A stretch of 64,000 nucleotides of DNA from an uncultured Desulfobacter sp. Its GTDB lineage: Bacteria; Desulfobacterota; Desulfobacteria; Desulfobacterales; Desulfobacteraceae. The notes beneath the pieces are model-generated. The model made no database searches, was not told where the DNA came from, and was given only the letters and a program-made list of their open reading frames with translations. The DNA lies in assembly GCF_963664415.1 (NCBI RefSeq), contig NZ_OY761445.1, forward strand, positions 2,692,501 to 2,756,500, written 5' to 3'. Below, piece by piece: positions 42,887-52,642 of this stretch (position 1 is the first letter of the stretch; the number at the start of each line of letters is the position of its first letter). Position numbers and translations under genes: made by a program.

Positions 42887-44101
42887 TTATCCTTGAAGCC
42901 AGGTGTCATTTATAAATGTTCTTTCAACCCCGTTTTCCGTGATCGTGCCACCAACATTGTCAACTTCGGTTTCAATAATGCGCGAGTCTGAAATTTTTTT
43001 AGACTGAAGGTATTTCAGTGCCCGATCATAGGCGTCCTGATTTCTGGTCAAGGCATATACCGTGGGGCCAACGGAACTCATACCGGCAACCTCAATCCCC
43101 ATTTCCCGGAACGCATTAATATAACTGTATATTGGGGTTCCATAAGCCCCGTGTTGTTCACACTCGGCCCGTTTGGATCCCATATGTGTCAATTCAAAGA
43201 GGGCATCACCCATCTTTTTAAGATCATTACGGATCATTGCAGGAATCATGTCCATCAAAACAATTTGTGCCTTGGCGCCGACCTGAAGCGCATCCAAGGT
43301 TCTTGCCCGTCTCATTAAAAGTTCAACTTCGGATTCGGCAGCAGTTTCAACCCCTTTGAATTCGTCCTCCAGGCTATCAACCTCCGGGATAAACATCAGC
43401 ACCTTGGTATCCGGCAGAGCCACGCGCTGGACCAGCACCAGATCATCACTGGCCACCACCCAGCCTCCGTTGATACTCACCATGGCACCGATACCGGTTT
43501 CAAAGGCCGGCAGCAGATATTGTTCATTCACAGGGCTTTCCTCACACGAATGAAACCCCATAATCCGTCTGAGTTCCCATCCATAAAAGGGCCTTCCCAA
43601 AACTTCATTCATACCGATGCACACAGCACACATACTGCCGATGGAAGAGCCGAGCCCCACATGCCGACGTTTATGGTCCTGCAGTTCTATTTCAAACCCA
43701 CCGTCATACCCCAATAATTTTCTAAAAATATGTCCGTAATGCGCCACGATCAACTGGCGTTCGCCCGTTGTGCGAATCACCGGTTCCGGAATCGATTTGA
43801 TCTTCGCATAGAAATAAACACCAATACTCACACCAAGGCCACCGCCACCTGGACGGTTCAAATTAAACCGGTTCATATCAAACACGTTAAGATGAAGCCT
43901 TGCGGGCACTTTGACCTCTACTTCCCGCACTTCAACATCTCCAACCTGTCGTGGCTCAAGGTTCATTTTCTCATAAGAATGGATAAATCTTTCGTCACCC
44001 GGCTCAAACTCCTCCAACACCGTGGTCACTTTATCAAATCGGCCGCCTACAATATCAATTTCGACCTTCTGCTTTTGCTGTGTTTCCTTCTGACTGTCCA
44101 T
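42887..44101 (-). CDS. beta-RFAP synthase-like GHMP-family protein
   Basis: 404 residues from ATG 44101, which has AAGGGG seven bases upstream; an in-frame extension to 44212 has no site. The core resembles beta-ribofuranosylaminobenzene 5'-phosphate synthase: PARLHLNVFDMNRFN, the Gly-rich GGGGLGVSIGV, and the GHMP motif HVGLGSSIGSMCAV. In methanogens that enzyme joins PRPP to an aminobenzoate in methanopterin synthesis. Here it is first in an operon with TrpF-like and aldolase genes, so an aryl-ribosyl product is a reasonable guess, not shown. Confidence 0.75.
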   Translation of the reverse strand: MDSQKETQQKQKVEIDIVGGRFDKVTTVLEEFEPGDERFIHSYEKMNLEPRQVGDVEVREVEVKVPARLHLNVFDMNRFNLNRPGGGGLGVSIGVYFYAKIKSIPEPVIRTTGERQLIVAHYGHIFRKLLGYDGGFEIELQDHKRRHVGLGSSIGSMCAVCIGMNEVLGRPFYGWELRRIMGFHSCEESPVNEQYLLPAFETGIGAMVSINGGWVVASDDLVLVQRVALPDTKVLMFIPEVDSLEDEFKGVETAAESEVELLMRRARTLDALQVGAKAQIVLMDMIPAMIRNDLKKMGDALFELTHMGSKRAECEQHGAYGTPIYSYINAFREMGIEVAGMSSVGPTVYALTRNQDAYDRALKYLQSKKISDSRIIETEVDNVGGTITENGVERTFINDTWLQG

Positions 44102-44212
44102 TCGGTTCCCCTTTGCTTGAAAATCGTTAATTAGGCTGTCAAAATTTCGGTTGTAAAAATATAGGCTGTCAAAATAGGCGGTCAGCATACTTAAATAGAT
44201 AAATCTCGTCAA

Positions 44213-44820
44213 GGCATCTCATTGCCGCCCAAAGCAATGGATATTACTTGCATTATGGCAACGATCTTGAGTGGCACGCACGAATTGTAACTGTATTTTT
44301 TAAACAGAAAAACCCACATTATTCAATTTTCTATTGGCTCATTTCCCAATGATCATCGACTGGCGATCGCAATTTAGTTGACGATCGCAATTTTTACCAA
44401 GGCGAAATTCCATCAATTCATTTGAATACACCCAATGGTGTTTACACATAGAAATGAACGAGTTCAAATCCTGAACAATCTTTGCTATTCATAAGTACAG
44501 AGAAAAGATCAAAGGCAAAATACAAGAGGATGGTTAATCGTTGTACCTACGCTTTTTTGAGAAACTATATTTATTGACCAATCAACTATTAGCAGATTGT
44601 GATTCGACAATATCTGCTGATCATATACTTGCACTTATGTAAGTAACAGAACACAACATCATGGAAAAATAATCGCATGGACATATAGTGAAGCTATTTT
44701 TTTTAGATAAAATTTATGTCCAAATAAGAAGAATAAAAATTTTGCAAATCTCAAAAAACACGTCAGGTTTCTTTCCTGGGAAGAGGCCCCCTCAGGCCCG
44801 CTCCCCGAAAAGAATGCAAC
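44213..44820. other. AT-rich intergenic gap
   Basis: About 600 bases with no gene I can support. It contains a duplicated CGATCGCAATTT (about 44370-44395) and a small C/G-rich block at 44785-44810. It probably holds the promoter of the beta-RFAP operon. Confidence 0.5.
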
Positions 44821-44909
44821 ATTTAAATGTCACTCAATAAGTTGTTCAATGACTTTCTTGGTCTGTTGCAAGACCAGAATACCCCGTCAAAACAATACGC
44901 GTTAAACGA

Positions 44910-45905
44910 TCATACCTCGAGAATAATCTTACCAACATGCGCGGCGCTTTCCATAAGCCGATGGGCATCTGCAGCCTGCTCCAGGGGGAATATTTTGTGG
45001 ACATTCGGTTTGATTTTTCCTGCCTCAATCACCGGCCATACCTTCTCCCTGAGCTGTGCCGCAATTTCAGATTTGGAGGAATCCGGACGACTGCGCAAGG
45101 TGGAGCCCGTGAAAAGGAGACGTTTCAGCATGATGGGCATCAGATTGATCTCGACTTTTGAGCCCTTGTTAAATGCAATCTGAACGATGCGGCCATCCGG
45201 CGCCGACGCCTTGATATTGCGTGCAATGTAGTCTCCGCCGACAATATCTAGAATGACATTGGCGCCCTTGATTTCATCTCTAATAACTTCAACAAAATCT
45301 TCCTTGTTGTAGTCAATAACCCGATCGGCTCCGAAACCTTTACAGGCTTCACATCGTTCTGCGGGACTGTCGGTGGCATAAACCTTAGAGCCGAAAGCTT
45401 TTGCAAGCATGATGGCCGTTGAGCCGATACCGCCGGAACCGCCGTGAATAAGAATGGTTTCCCCTTCTTTGAGTCCGGCCCCCATGAATATATTGCTCCA
45501 AACCGTGAAGAACGTCTCGGGAATTCCAGCGGCTTCCACCAAACTCAAGCCTTTTGGAATCGGCAGGCAATGGGGCGCATGAACGGCACAATACTCGGCA
45601 TAACCGCCGCCATTGGTCAGGGCACAGACCTGGTCTCCCACAGACCAATCCTTGACATCGCTGCCGACGGCAACAATGCTTCCTGTGATCTCCAGACCCA
45701 GAAGGTCTGATGCGCCCTTTGGCGGCGGATAAAGCCCTTTACGCTGAACTATATCTGGTCCGTTTACACCAGTTGCCGCCACCTTGATCAGCACCTCGTC
45801 CGGTTTCGGCTGGGGCACAGGCCTGCTTCCCACAGTAAGGGCCTCGGGACCGCCCGGTTCTGTAATTTCAATCACTTTCATCTGTTCCGGTAATGTGGAT
45901 GTCAT
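44910..45905 (-). CDS. NAD(P)H:quinone oxidoreductase (PIG3-type, zinc-free MDR)
   Basis: 331 residues. N-terminal GroES-like fold with PGGPEALTVGSRPVPQP. The PIG3 hallmark VNGPDIVQRKGLYPPP is followed by LGLEITG. The nucleotide-binding loop is HGGSGGIGSTAIMLAKAFG. No zinc ligands are present. It reduces quinones or enones with NAD(P)H and probably protects against electrophiles or oxygen stress. Single gene, divergent from radA. Confidence 0.93.
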   Translation of the reverse strand: MTSTLPEQMKVIEITEPGGPEALTVGSRPVPQPKPDEVLIKVAATGVNGPDIVQRKGLYPPPKGASDLLGLEITGSIVAVGSDVKDWSVGDQVCALTNGGGYAEYCAVHAPHCLPIPKGLSLVEAAGIPETFFTVWSNIFMGAGLKEGETILIHGGSGGIGSTAIMLAKAFGSKVYATDSPAERCEACKGFGADRVIDYNKEDFVEVIRDEIKGANVILDIVGGDYIARNIKASAPDGRIVQIAFNKGSKVEINLMPIMLKRLLFTGSTLRSRPDSSKSEIAAQLREKVWPVIEAGKIKPNVHKIFPLEQAADAHRLMESAAHVGKIILEV

Positions 45906-46220
45906 CGCTGATTTCCTCCATCGTAAATGATTATGAGCTTAGGTCCTTCAAATATCGTCAGGCTTTTTTGTAAATGGTACTGGGATTAAAATTCTCCCGT
46001 TCACGTTATAATTTAACTTAAGTATCAGGTCAAACCATAAAAAAGATAAGCAGATCAAGGGGCTGATGATGTCATTGAATCTTTTTAAAAAATTATCCGG
46101 CCCCTCAAAATTTTGCCCAACTTGGAAAGCAAGAATCAATTCAAAATGATCCGTCCTTGATAGAGACAGGATATCATGGTATATTCACCCGATTTTCAAT
46201 CAGTTGGACAAAAATAAACC

Positions 46221-47597
46221 GTGGCAAAAAAAAAAGACAAAACCATATTCCGCTGCAAAACCTGCGGCACACAGACGCCTAAATGGATGGGACAATGCCC
46301 GGACTGTGGCGACTGGGACAGCCTTGTGGAAGAGACTCTGGTGGCCCGGACCCCGGGCGTGGCAGGTGCAGGCCGAACGGCCATTGCCGCAAAACCCGTA
46401 CCCATCGAATCCGTGGAGACGGGTACCGCCCTACGCATGGGCACCGGCATCAATGAATTTGACCGGGTTCTGGGCGGCGGTATTGTAAGCGGCTCTCTGG
46501 TGCTCATCGGCGGAGACCCCGGCATCGGAAAATCCACACTTATGCTCCAGGTGTTGTCCACCCTGGCAAAGGCCGGAAAAAAATGTCTGTATGTATCCGG
46601 GGAAGAATCCATCGGCCAGATTTCCATGCGGGGAAAACGCCTGGGGTCCATGGGCAATTCTTTATTTGTGGTATCAGAGACCGATCTTGAGGCAATTCTT
46701 GCCATGGCCGAAAAAGATCAATATGACGCCATGGTTGTGGACTCCATCCAAACCGTATTTCATCCCCAGGTCACATCCACCCCGGGCAGCATCACCCAGA
46801 TCAGAGAAGCATCCATGCAGTTCATGCGCCTGTCCAAAACCATAGGACTTCCCATTTTTCTTGTGGGGCATGTCACCAAAGGCGGTGCCATTGCAGGCCC
46901 CAGAATCATGGAGCATATGGTGGACACGGTACTCTATTTTGAAGGGGACAAAAACCATATTTTCAGAATTCTTCGGGCCGTAAAAAATCGTTTCGGATCC
47001 ACCAATGAGATCGGGGTGTTTGAAATGCGGGACCAGGGATTGACCCAGGTGCCGAATCCGTCGGCTGTGTTTTTGTCTGAACGGGCCCAGGTGGCCCCGG
47101 GATCTGTGGTTACGGCCAGCATGGAGGGCTCCCGCCCCATTCTGGTGGAGATCCAGGGACTGGTATCCACCTCGGGACTGGGTACGCCCCGGCGGACGGT
47201 CTTAGGACTGGACAGCAACCGAGTGGCCCTGATTGTGGCGGTGATGGAAAAACGCCTGGGCATGAATCTGGCCGGTCTGGACATTTTTATGAATGTCACA
47301 GGCGGGGTCCGCATCACCGAACCCTCGGCAGATCTGGCCATTGCAGCGGCGCTTGCCTCAAGCTTTCTGGACCGTCCCGTACACAAGGAGACCACCCTGA
47401 TCGGCGAAATCGGCCTTACCGGCGAGATACGGGCGGTAAGCCATGCCCAGGCCAGAATCAAAGAAGCCGCCAAAATGGGATTCACCCGCTGCCTTGTGCC
47501 CACAGCAACCATGAAGCAATTATCAAAAATCAAAGGCATGGCCATTGAAAGCGTCAGTTTTTTAAGGGATGCCGTGGAGGTTTTATTTGAAGGGTAA
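46221..47597 (+). CDS. radA: DNA repair protein RadA (Sms)
   Basis: 458 residues, the usual length. A zinc finger CKTCG...CPDCG lies at about residues 12-30. The RecA-like ATPase has Walker A GGDPGIGKSTL (about 92-102) and Walker B MVVDSIQT. The RadA-specific KNRFGST motif follows, and a C-terminal Lon-like domain (about 330-458). It promotes branch migration during recombinational repair. It starts with GTG. Its last codons overlap the start of rlmE. Confidence 0.97.
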   Translation: MAKKKDKTIFRCKTCGTQTPKWMGQCPDCGDWDSLVEETLVARTPGVAGAGRTAIAAKPVPIESVETGTALRMGTGINEFDRVLGGGIVSGSLVLIGGDPGIGKSTLMLQVLSTLAKAGKKCLYVSGEESIGQISMRGKRLGSMGNSLFVVSETDLEAILAMAEKDQYDAMVVDSIQTVFHPQVTSTPGSITQIREASMQFMRLSKTIGLPIFLVGHVTKGGAIAGPRIMEHMVDTVLYFEGDKNHIFRILRAVKNRFGSTNEIGVFEMRDQGLTQVPNPSAVFLSERAQVAPGSVVTASMEGSRPILVEIQGLVSTSGLGTPRRTVLGLDSNRVALIVAVMEKRLGMNLAGLDIFMNVTGGVRITEPSADLAIAAALASSFLDRPVHKETTLIGEIGLTGEIRAVSHAQARIKEAAKMGFTRCLVPTATMKQLSKIKGMAIESVSFLRDAVEVLFEG

Positions 47598-48231
47598 AAA
47601 AAAACAGACAAAAGGAACCAAGCCGGCTAAAAAAGGCGGCAAAAGCGGCCAGTGGGCGGATCACCTCACACAAAAAGCCAAATCCATGGGATACCCTGCC
47701 CGGTCGGTATTTAAACTTGAAGATATTCAAAATAGATTTCAGGTGATCAAAAAAGGGGATACCGTACTTGATTTAGGGTGCTCACCTGGTTCCTGGACCC
47801 TTTATGCCGCAAAACTTGTGGGTAACCAGGGACGTGTACTCGGCATTGATTTAAAACCGGTGGAAACAAAACTGCCGCCCAATGCGTCAACCATCCAAGA
47901 CGATATTCTTCACCCCGAAGACCCGGCTTTTATAGAGACACATGCCGGAACTTTTAACGCCGTGATCAGTGACATGGCCCCGGCCACCACAGGCAGAAAG
48001 GATGTGGATGCCATCCGCTCTGTCGAACTGTGCCGCATGGCCCTTGACACGGCCTTGAAAAATTTGGCTTTTCAGGGTAATTTTGTGTGTAAAATTTTCC
48101 AGGGAAACGACTTTAAAACGTTTGAACAGGAAGTGAAAGCAGCATTTAAGGATTGCCGGGTGTTTAAGCCCGAAAGTTGTAGAAAACAAAGCAAAGAAAT
48201 TTATATAATAGGCAAAGAAAAGATTAAATAA
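47587..48231 (+). CDS. rlmE: 23S rRNA 2'-O-methyltransferase RlmE (FtsJ)
   Basis: About 214 residues from TTG 47587, chosen because GGAGG (47576-47580) lies 6 bases before it; an ATG at 47569 inside radA has no site. A Lys-rich N-terminus is followed by the SAM-binding motif VLDLGCSPGSWT and the catalytic region DMAPATTG. The K-D-K-E tetrad can be traced (RSVFKL, DMAP, VCKIFQG, KEIY). It methylates U2552 of 23S rRNA. Confidence 0.94.
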   Translation: MKGKKKQTKGTKPAKKGGKSGQWADHLTQKAKSMGYPARSVFKLEDIQNRFQVIKKGDTVLDLGCSPGSWTLYAAKLVGNQGRVLGIDLKPVETKLPPNASTIQDDILHPEDPAFIETHAGTFNAVISDMAPATTGRKDVDAIRSVELCRMALDTALKNLAFQGNFVCKIFQGNDFKTFEQEVKAAFKDCRVFKPESCRKQSKEIYIIGKEKIK

Positions 48232-48244
48232 GGAGGCAATATCC

Positions 48245-48988
48245 ATGTCAGGACATAGCAAATGGTCGACCATCAAACACAAGAAAGGTGCGGCCGACAA
48301 AAAGCGGGCAAAGATATTTACTAAGCTGATCAAAGAAATCACAGTCGCTGCCCGTATGGGCGGGGGTGATCCAAACGCCAATCCCCGCCTGCGCCATGCC
48401 ATTGACTCGGCCAAAGCCCAGAATATGCCCAAGGACAATGTGGATCGGGCCATTAAAAAGGGTACCGGAGACATGGACGGGGTCAATTACGAAGAGATTA
48501 TATATGAAGGGTATGGACCCGGCGGCGTGGCGGTAATGGTGGAATGCCTCACGGATAATAAAAACCGGACCATTGCCGATGTCAGATATATCTTTAACAA
48601 GGCAGGCGGCAATGTGGGAACCGATGGTTGCGTGGCCTGGATGTTTGATAAAAAAGGCGTAATTACCATTTCCAAGGAAAATTCAGACGAAGACACCCTC
48701 ATGGAAGTGGCCATTGATGCCGGAGCCGAAGATATCAAGGACGAAGGAGAGAGCTTTGATGTGCTCACTGCACCCGAAGATTTTGATGCAGTCAAAGATG
48801 CCATTGACGGTGCAGAAATCACCTATGAGGTGGCTGAAATCTCCATGGTTCCCCAGAACACCACAGCCGTATCGGGAAAAGAAGCCGAGCAGATGATCAA
48901 ATTCATGGAAGCCCTGGACGATTGTGATGATATCCAAAATTTTTATACCAACGCGGATATCCCGGACGAGGCTTTTGACGCCATGTAA
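48245..48988 (+). CDS. yebC: YebC/PmpR family regulator
   Basis: 247 residues, the full family length. The conserved start MSGHSKWSTIKHKKGAADKK and central YEGYGPGGVAVMVECLTDNKNRT are clear. The family acts in transcription regulation and in translation of proline-rich stretches. AGGAGG precedes the ATG, 13 bases after rlmE, so radA-rlmE-yebC is likely one operon. A terminator follows. Confidence 0.97.
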   Translation: MSGHSKWSTIKHKKGAADKKRAKIFTKLIKEITVAARMGGGDPNANPRLRHAIDSAKAQNMPKDNVDRAIKKGTGDMDGVNYEEIIYEGYGPGGVAVMVECLTDNKNRTIADVRYIFNKAGGNVGTDGCVAWMFDKKGVITISKENSDEDTLMEVAIDAGAEDIKDEGESFDVLTAPEDFDAVKDAIDGAEITYEVAEISMVPQNTTAVSGKEAEQMIKFMEALDDCDDIQNFYTNADIPDEAFDAM

Positions 48989-49013
48989 TTTGTCCTTAAG
49001 ATGCAATGAAAAT

Positions 49014-49054
49014 AAAAGGGTCGCCTTGTATATCATGCCGACCCTTTTATTTTT
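49014..49054 (+). terminator. rho-independent terminator after yebC
   Basis: AAAAGGGTCG pairs with CGACCCTTTT around a 15-base loop, followed by ATTTTT. Confidence 0.9.
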
Positions 49055-49153
49055 CAAGCATTAAAAATGAAATTTATATAAAATTCAAATTGTTATATCT
49101 GTTCTAATGTGTTAAAATAGACCCAAATAAAAGAAAAATAATAGCAGGTGGTC

Positions 49154-50074
49154 ATGAACCCTGTTGATTCAAATGCCGAGAACGGCTTCATAAGCGTATC
49201 TTATCCCCTGGATCTTGTAAACCAGGCCCGTGAGGTAATGCTTGGTGCAAACCAGGAGCTTTTCTCTGCCAACGTTGCTGATATCTCGTCAGACCCGCCG
49301 ACTGAGTTTTCTCAGTTATCCTTTCAACTCACCTCCAGGCTGGACGGATTTTCAGAATTACTCTCTTCCACCGATTTTTTCTCCGAATTATCTCCATATC
49401 AAGACGAACCTGCAACCGAAGAGACGGAAAATTCAACTTTTTCGGAAAGTGTTGAAGCGTTGTTTTCAAACAATACAGATACAAATGGGGCATTTTCCGC
49501 TTCGGATCTCAAAGCCCAGGAAGAGTCAGTAAAAACAGTGATTGAGGCGTATAACGAACTGGTTGAATGGTTGGACAGCAGTCAATATGCCATCAACCCC
49601 TCATTCAAGGCAGACCTGTTTAAGGATATGAACTCACAAGTGCTGGAAAGCATAACATCAAACAAATCCCCAGCCCAAGAAAATGCCCCGGCGACCCGTG
49701 TAGATGGAACGGCGCCCCAGGCCCGGCAGACAGAGTCTTTTTCCCCACAGGTGGTTGACGCATCGGACGAGACCATGGAATCGGCCCTTTCGGGAATTGG
49801 CCTGACCTTAAATACCGACGGCACCCTGAATGTCGAAAAAAAATTTGACGCGCAGTTCCAAACCGATGTCAGCCGCGCCTATGACGTTTTGGCCGGGAAA
49901 GAGGGATTTTTCACCAAAATCGGTTCTGCAATTGATAAGCTGAACAGCAGAGACAGCCGTTTCGATATTTACACCCAAAATGACAATGCCCAGGTCTATA
50001 CCAGAGATGCGGGTGTTCAGGTCCGCAATATTTACCGGACAAATATTGCGTCACTGCTCAATATTTTCGCATAA
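49154..50074 (+). CDS. FliD-like hypothetical protein
   Basis: 306 residues from ATG 49154 (AGGTGG upstream). No signal peptide. The C-terminal part (SVKTVIEAYNELVEWL, then IGLTLNTDGTLNVEKKFDAQF and GFFTKIGSAIDKL) resembles the C-terminal D1 coil region of flagellar cap protein FliD. The N-terminal domains of FliD are absent. It may be a flagellin-related or cap-derived protein. No other flagellar gene is near. The family call is tentative. Confidence 0.6.
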   Translation: MNPVDSNAENGFISVSYPLDLVNQAREVMLGANQELFSANVADISSDPPTEFSQLSFQLTSRLDGFSELLSSTDFFSELSPYQDEPATEETENSTFSESVEALFSNNTDTNGAFSASDLKAQEESVKTVIEAYNELVEWLDSSQYAINPSFKADLFKDMNSQVLESITSNKSPAQENAPATRVDGTAPQARQTESFSPQVVDASDETMESALSGIGLTLNTDGTLNVEKKFDAQFQTDVSRAYDVLAGKEGFFTKIGSAIDKLNSRDSRFDIYTQNDNAQVYTRDAGVQVRNIYRTNIASLLNIFA

Positions 50075-50086
50075 ACGGAGTTCAAC

Positions 50087-50434
50087 TCAAAGACCGGCCA
50101 GGTCATATTCGATATCTTCAAAAGTATCTTCGATTTTATATAAGATTTTATCCGCCTCGGAAAGCTTTCGGTCTGCGATATACCCCTCAATTTCAGCATA
50201 TAACGCTTTTAGCCGGTCTTTTTGTTTGAGCAAAATATCCTTTACATCCGGATTTCCATCCAGGGCGTAAAGCAGTTTATCCAGTTTTGCCACAAGGTCA
50301 TAAAGAGCAGGATCGTCGTATTCTTTGATGGCCTTGGCATGCATGAGGGCCGCGGCCAATTTAGGGTATGCCCCTTTTAATCCTTTTGTGTAAAACGGAC
50401 GCACGTCCACCGTCAACTGCATATACTTACTCAT
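50087..50434 (-). CDS. small helical protein, unknown
   Basis: 115 residues from an ATG preceded by AGGAGAAG; a longer frame begins inside the IS66 and is an artefact. It is entirely helical, with repeated Lys/Asp/Leu pattern (LAAALMHAKAIKEYDDPALYDLVAKLDKLLYAL). No membrane segment. The family is not recognised. It converges on the FliD-like gene, with stops 12 bases apart. Confidence 0.7.
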   Translation of the reverse strand: MSKYMQLTVDVRPFYTKGLKGAYPKLAAALMHAKAIKEYDDPALYDLVAKLDKLLYALDGNPDVKDILLKQKDRLKALYAEIEGYIADRKLSEADKILYKIEDTFEDIEYDLAGL

Positions 50435-50485
50435 GGTTGCTCTTCTCCTTTTCCCTGACCAGACACGGATAACAATAAAATTTTT

Positions 50486-52039
50486 GTATTTATTCACGGG
50501 GGGGGGATTTACTCATACTCAACGTGCCGAATTTAAAGCGTAAATATAACTATTTGAAATAATTAAAAAAATCTAGATTTTTGTTTTTTATTATGCTATT
50601 TTCAATTTCATGGAGATTAAAAGACCTTTTACCGATGAAGAATTTCAAGCCACCCCAGAGCCTGTTCAACGATATATTATCCAGTTGGAAGAGGTGGTTG
50701 TAAAATTGCTCAACGAAACAGAGCATCTTAAAAAACGAGTCACAGAGCTTGAAAATAAGCTCAATAAAAATTCTCAAAATTCCAGCAAGCCGCCTTCTTC
50801 TGATCCCCCCTTTAAAAAGCCGGATAGAAAAACCCAAAAGGGTCAAAGAAAAAGAGGCGGTCAAAAAGGTCATAAAGGCCATCAGCAAAAACTAATGCTC
50901 CCGACATCTGAAAATATCATACTGCCAGGGGAGTGCGTATGTGGTTGTTCCGATGTCGTCCCTGATAGCCTTAAGGCATTTCATACCCATCAAGTAATAG
51001 AATTGCCTGAAATTAAAATGGATGTACTTCATTTCATCCTTCATAAAGGCGTCTGTTCAAAATGCGGCAAAGTTGTCAAGGCAGATATACCTTCAGAACA
51101 TCAAACCGGTTATGGACCCCGCCTGAGCGCCCTTATTGCAGAGATAAGCGGAATTCAAGGAAATAGCCGTGAAACTGTTCGCACGTTCTGTCGGTCAGTC
51201 CTCAATTTTCCAATATCAACAGGCGCTATTCAGAAGGTTGTAGACCGGGCCTCAGAGGCTCTAAAACCTGTATACTCCCAAATTGCCAACATGGCTCGCT
51301 CGAGCGAGGTCAACTATATTGATGAAACATCCTGGTTCCAAAGCGGTGCTTTAAATTGGTTGTGGGTTATGGCCAATAGTTCTGTTGCATATTTTATGAT
51401 TCATAAGAACCGGTCCAAAGAGGCCTTTCAGGCATTAGTCCAGGAATGGGACGGCATTCTCGTTAGTGACAATTACGGCGTTTATGCAAAATGGATCAAC
51501 CTGCGACAAACCTGCCTGGCCCATATAATCCGAAAGGCAAAAGCTCTTGCTGAAAGAAAGGATGAAAACGTCAACCAATTTGGCAAACAGGTTGTGCAAG
51601 ATCTTCAACTGCTCTGTCATTGGGCGAAATCTCCACCTGACAGTAAAGAATGGCGTAGTTTTTACGACCGATTTACCGAATTGATTTTCCAACACCAGGA
51701 AGACAAGAATGAAATAGGTACTATGGCTCGTTCTCTGATCCGACAGCTTGAATCTCTTTGGCTTTTTCTCGATATCGTGGAGGTTGAGCCAACCAATAAC
51801 CATGCAGAACGGACTTTGCGCTATGGTGTCTTATGGCGGAAAAGAAGCAAGGGGACGCAGAGTGAAAAGGGAAATCATTGGGTTGAAAGAATACTGTCCT
51901 TCAAACAGACTTGTTTTATTCGTTCGCTTGAATCCTTTCCCATAATGGCTGACTTGATTCATTCATATTTCAAAGAGCAAGAGCCGGATCTTACCTGGCT
52001 CTGATTCCGTTTTATTTGTTATACCCCGTGAATGGATAC
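50486..52039 (+). mobile_element. IS66-family element, copy 2, with 8-bp target duplication
   Basis: The same 1554-bp element and inverted repeats as 7208-8761. It is flanked on both sides by AAATTTTT, the 8-bp duplication expected for IS66. This marks a clean and probably recent insertion. It sits upstream of the ferritin-like gene and just upstream of the small helical gene. Confidence 0.97.
50610..52004 (+). CDS. tnpC: IS66-family transposase (TnpC), copy 2
   Basis: 464 residues identical to the protein at 7332, with the complete DDE set and zinc-binding region. It is intact and probably active, given the perfect target duplication around its element. Confidence 0.96.
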   Translation: MEIKRPFTDEEFQATPEPVQRYIIQLEEVVVKLLNETEHLKKRVTELENKLNKNSQNSSKPPSSDPPFKKPDRKTQKGQRKRGGQKGHKGHQQKLMLPTSENIILPGECVCGCSDVVPDSLKAFHTHQVIELPEIKMDVLHFILHKGVCSKCGKVVKADIPSEHQTGYGPRLSALIAEISGIQGNSRETVRTFCRSVLNFPISTGAIQKVVDRASEALKPVYSQIANMARSSEVNYIDETSWFQSGALNWLWVMANSSVAYFMIHKNRSKEAFQALVQEWDGILVSDNYGVYAKWINLRQTCLAHIIRKAKALAERKDENVNQFGKQVVQDLQLLCHWAKSPPDSKEWRSFYDRFTELIFQHQEDKNEIGTMARSLIRQLESLWLFLDIVEVEPTNNHAERTLRYGVLWRKRSKGTQSEKGNHWVERILSFKQTCFIRSLESFPIMADLIHSYFKEQEPDLTWL

Positions 52040-52127
52040 AAATTTTTTATACTGCCAACTTCAAGCAAGACTATTGGCCCATTTCCCGATATTATAGTGC
52101 CAAAATATGAAGAAAGGGAGGAATATT

Positions 52128-52598
52128 ATGTTTACCCTCAATGATTTGTTCGATATTGCCATAAAAATGGAAGAAAATGGCCGGGATGTGTATCTAAACG
52201 CTTTAGGGAAAGCCGGCAACAGGGAGATTGAAGGTCTTGTTCAATGGATGGCCGAGGAAGAAAACCGCCACAAATCGTGGTTTGAAAAACAAAAATCCGT
52301 CATTTCTCCAAGTGGCCGGGATCTCAATATTATGCTTCCCGGTGTAATTAAAGAGATGATGGGAGACAATAGCCTCTCCCTGGATGAACTGGATCTTTCA
52401 GAAATCACCACATCGGTGCAGATGCTTGAAACATTCATCATGTTTGAAAATGACACAATCCTGTTTTACGAGTTTCTGGAGGCCTTTGTGGAATCAGAAC
52501 CGGTCAAAGCAGGCCTACACAAAATCATAGCCGAAGAGATGGGACATGTGGACAAAATATCCGCCATGATTCAATCCCTTAAAGATGGAGGGGATTAA
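52128..52598 (+). CDS. rubrerythrin-like ferritin-fold protein
   Basis: 156 residues from ATG 52128 (GGGAGGA upstream); an earlier ATG at 52107 has no site. Four-helix layout with diiron-type residues: Glu in AIKMEENGRDVY, EEENRHKSWFE, FENDTILFYEF and EEMGHVDKI. There is no C-terminal rubredoxin domain. It probably acts in iron handling or peroxide defence. The IS66 ends 88 bases upstream and may have replaced its promoter region. Confidence 0.82.
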   Translation: MFTLNDLFDIAIKMEENGRDVYLNALGKAGNREIEGLVQWMAEEENRHKSWFEKQKSVISPSGRDLNIMLPGVIKEMMGDNSLSLDELDLSEITTSVQMLETFIMFENDTILFYEFLEAFVESEPVKAGLHKIIAEEMGHVDKISAMIQSLKDGGD

Positions 52599-52642
52599 CT
52601 CCCCTCCAAAACTTAACGCAGTCAGGCCGTTTTTCACTTGGA

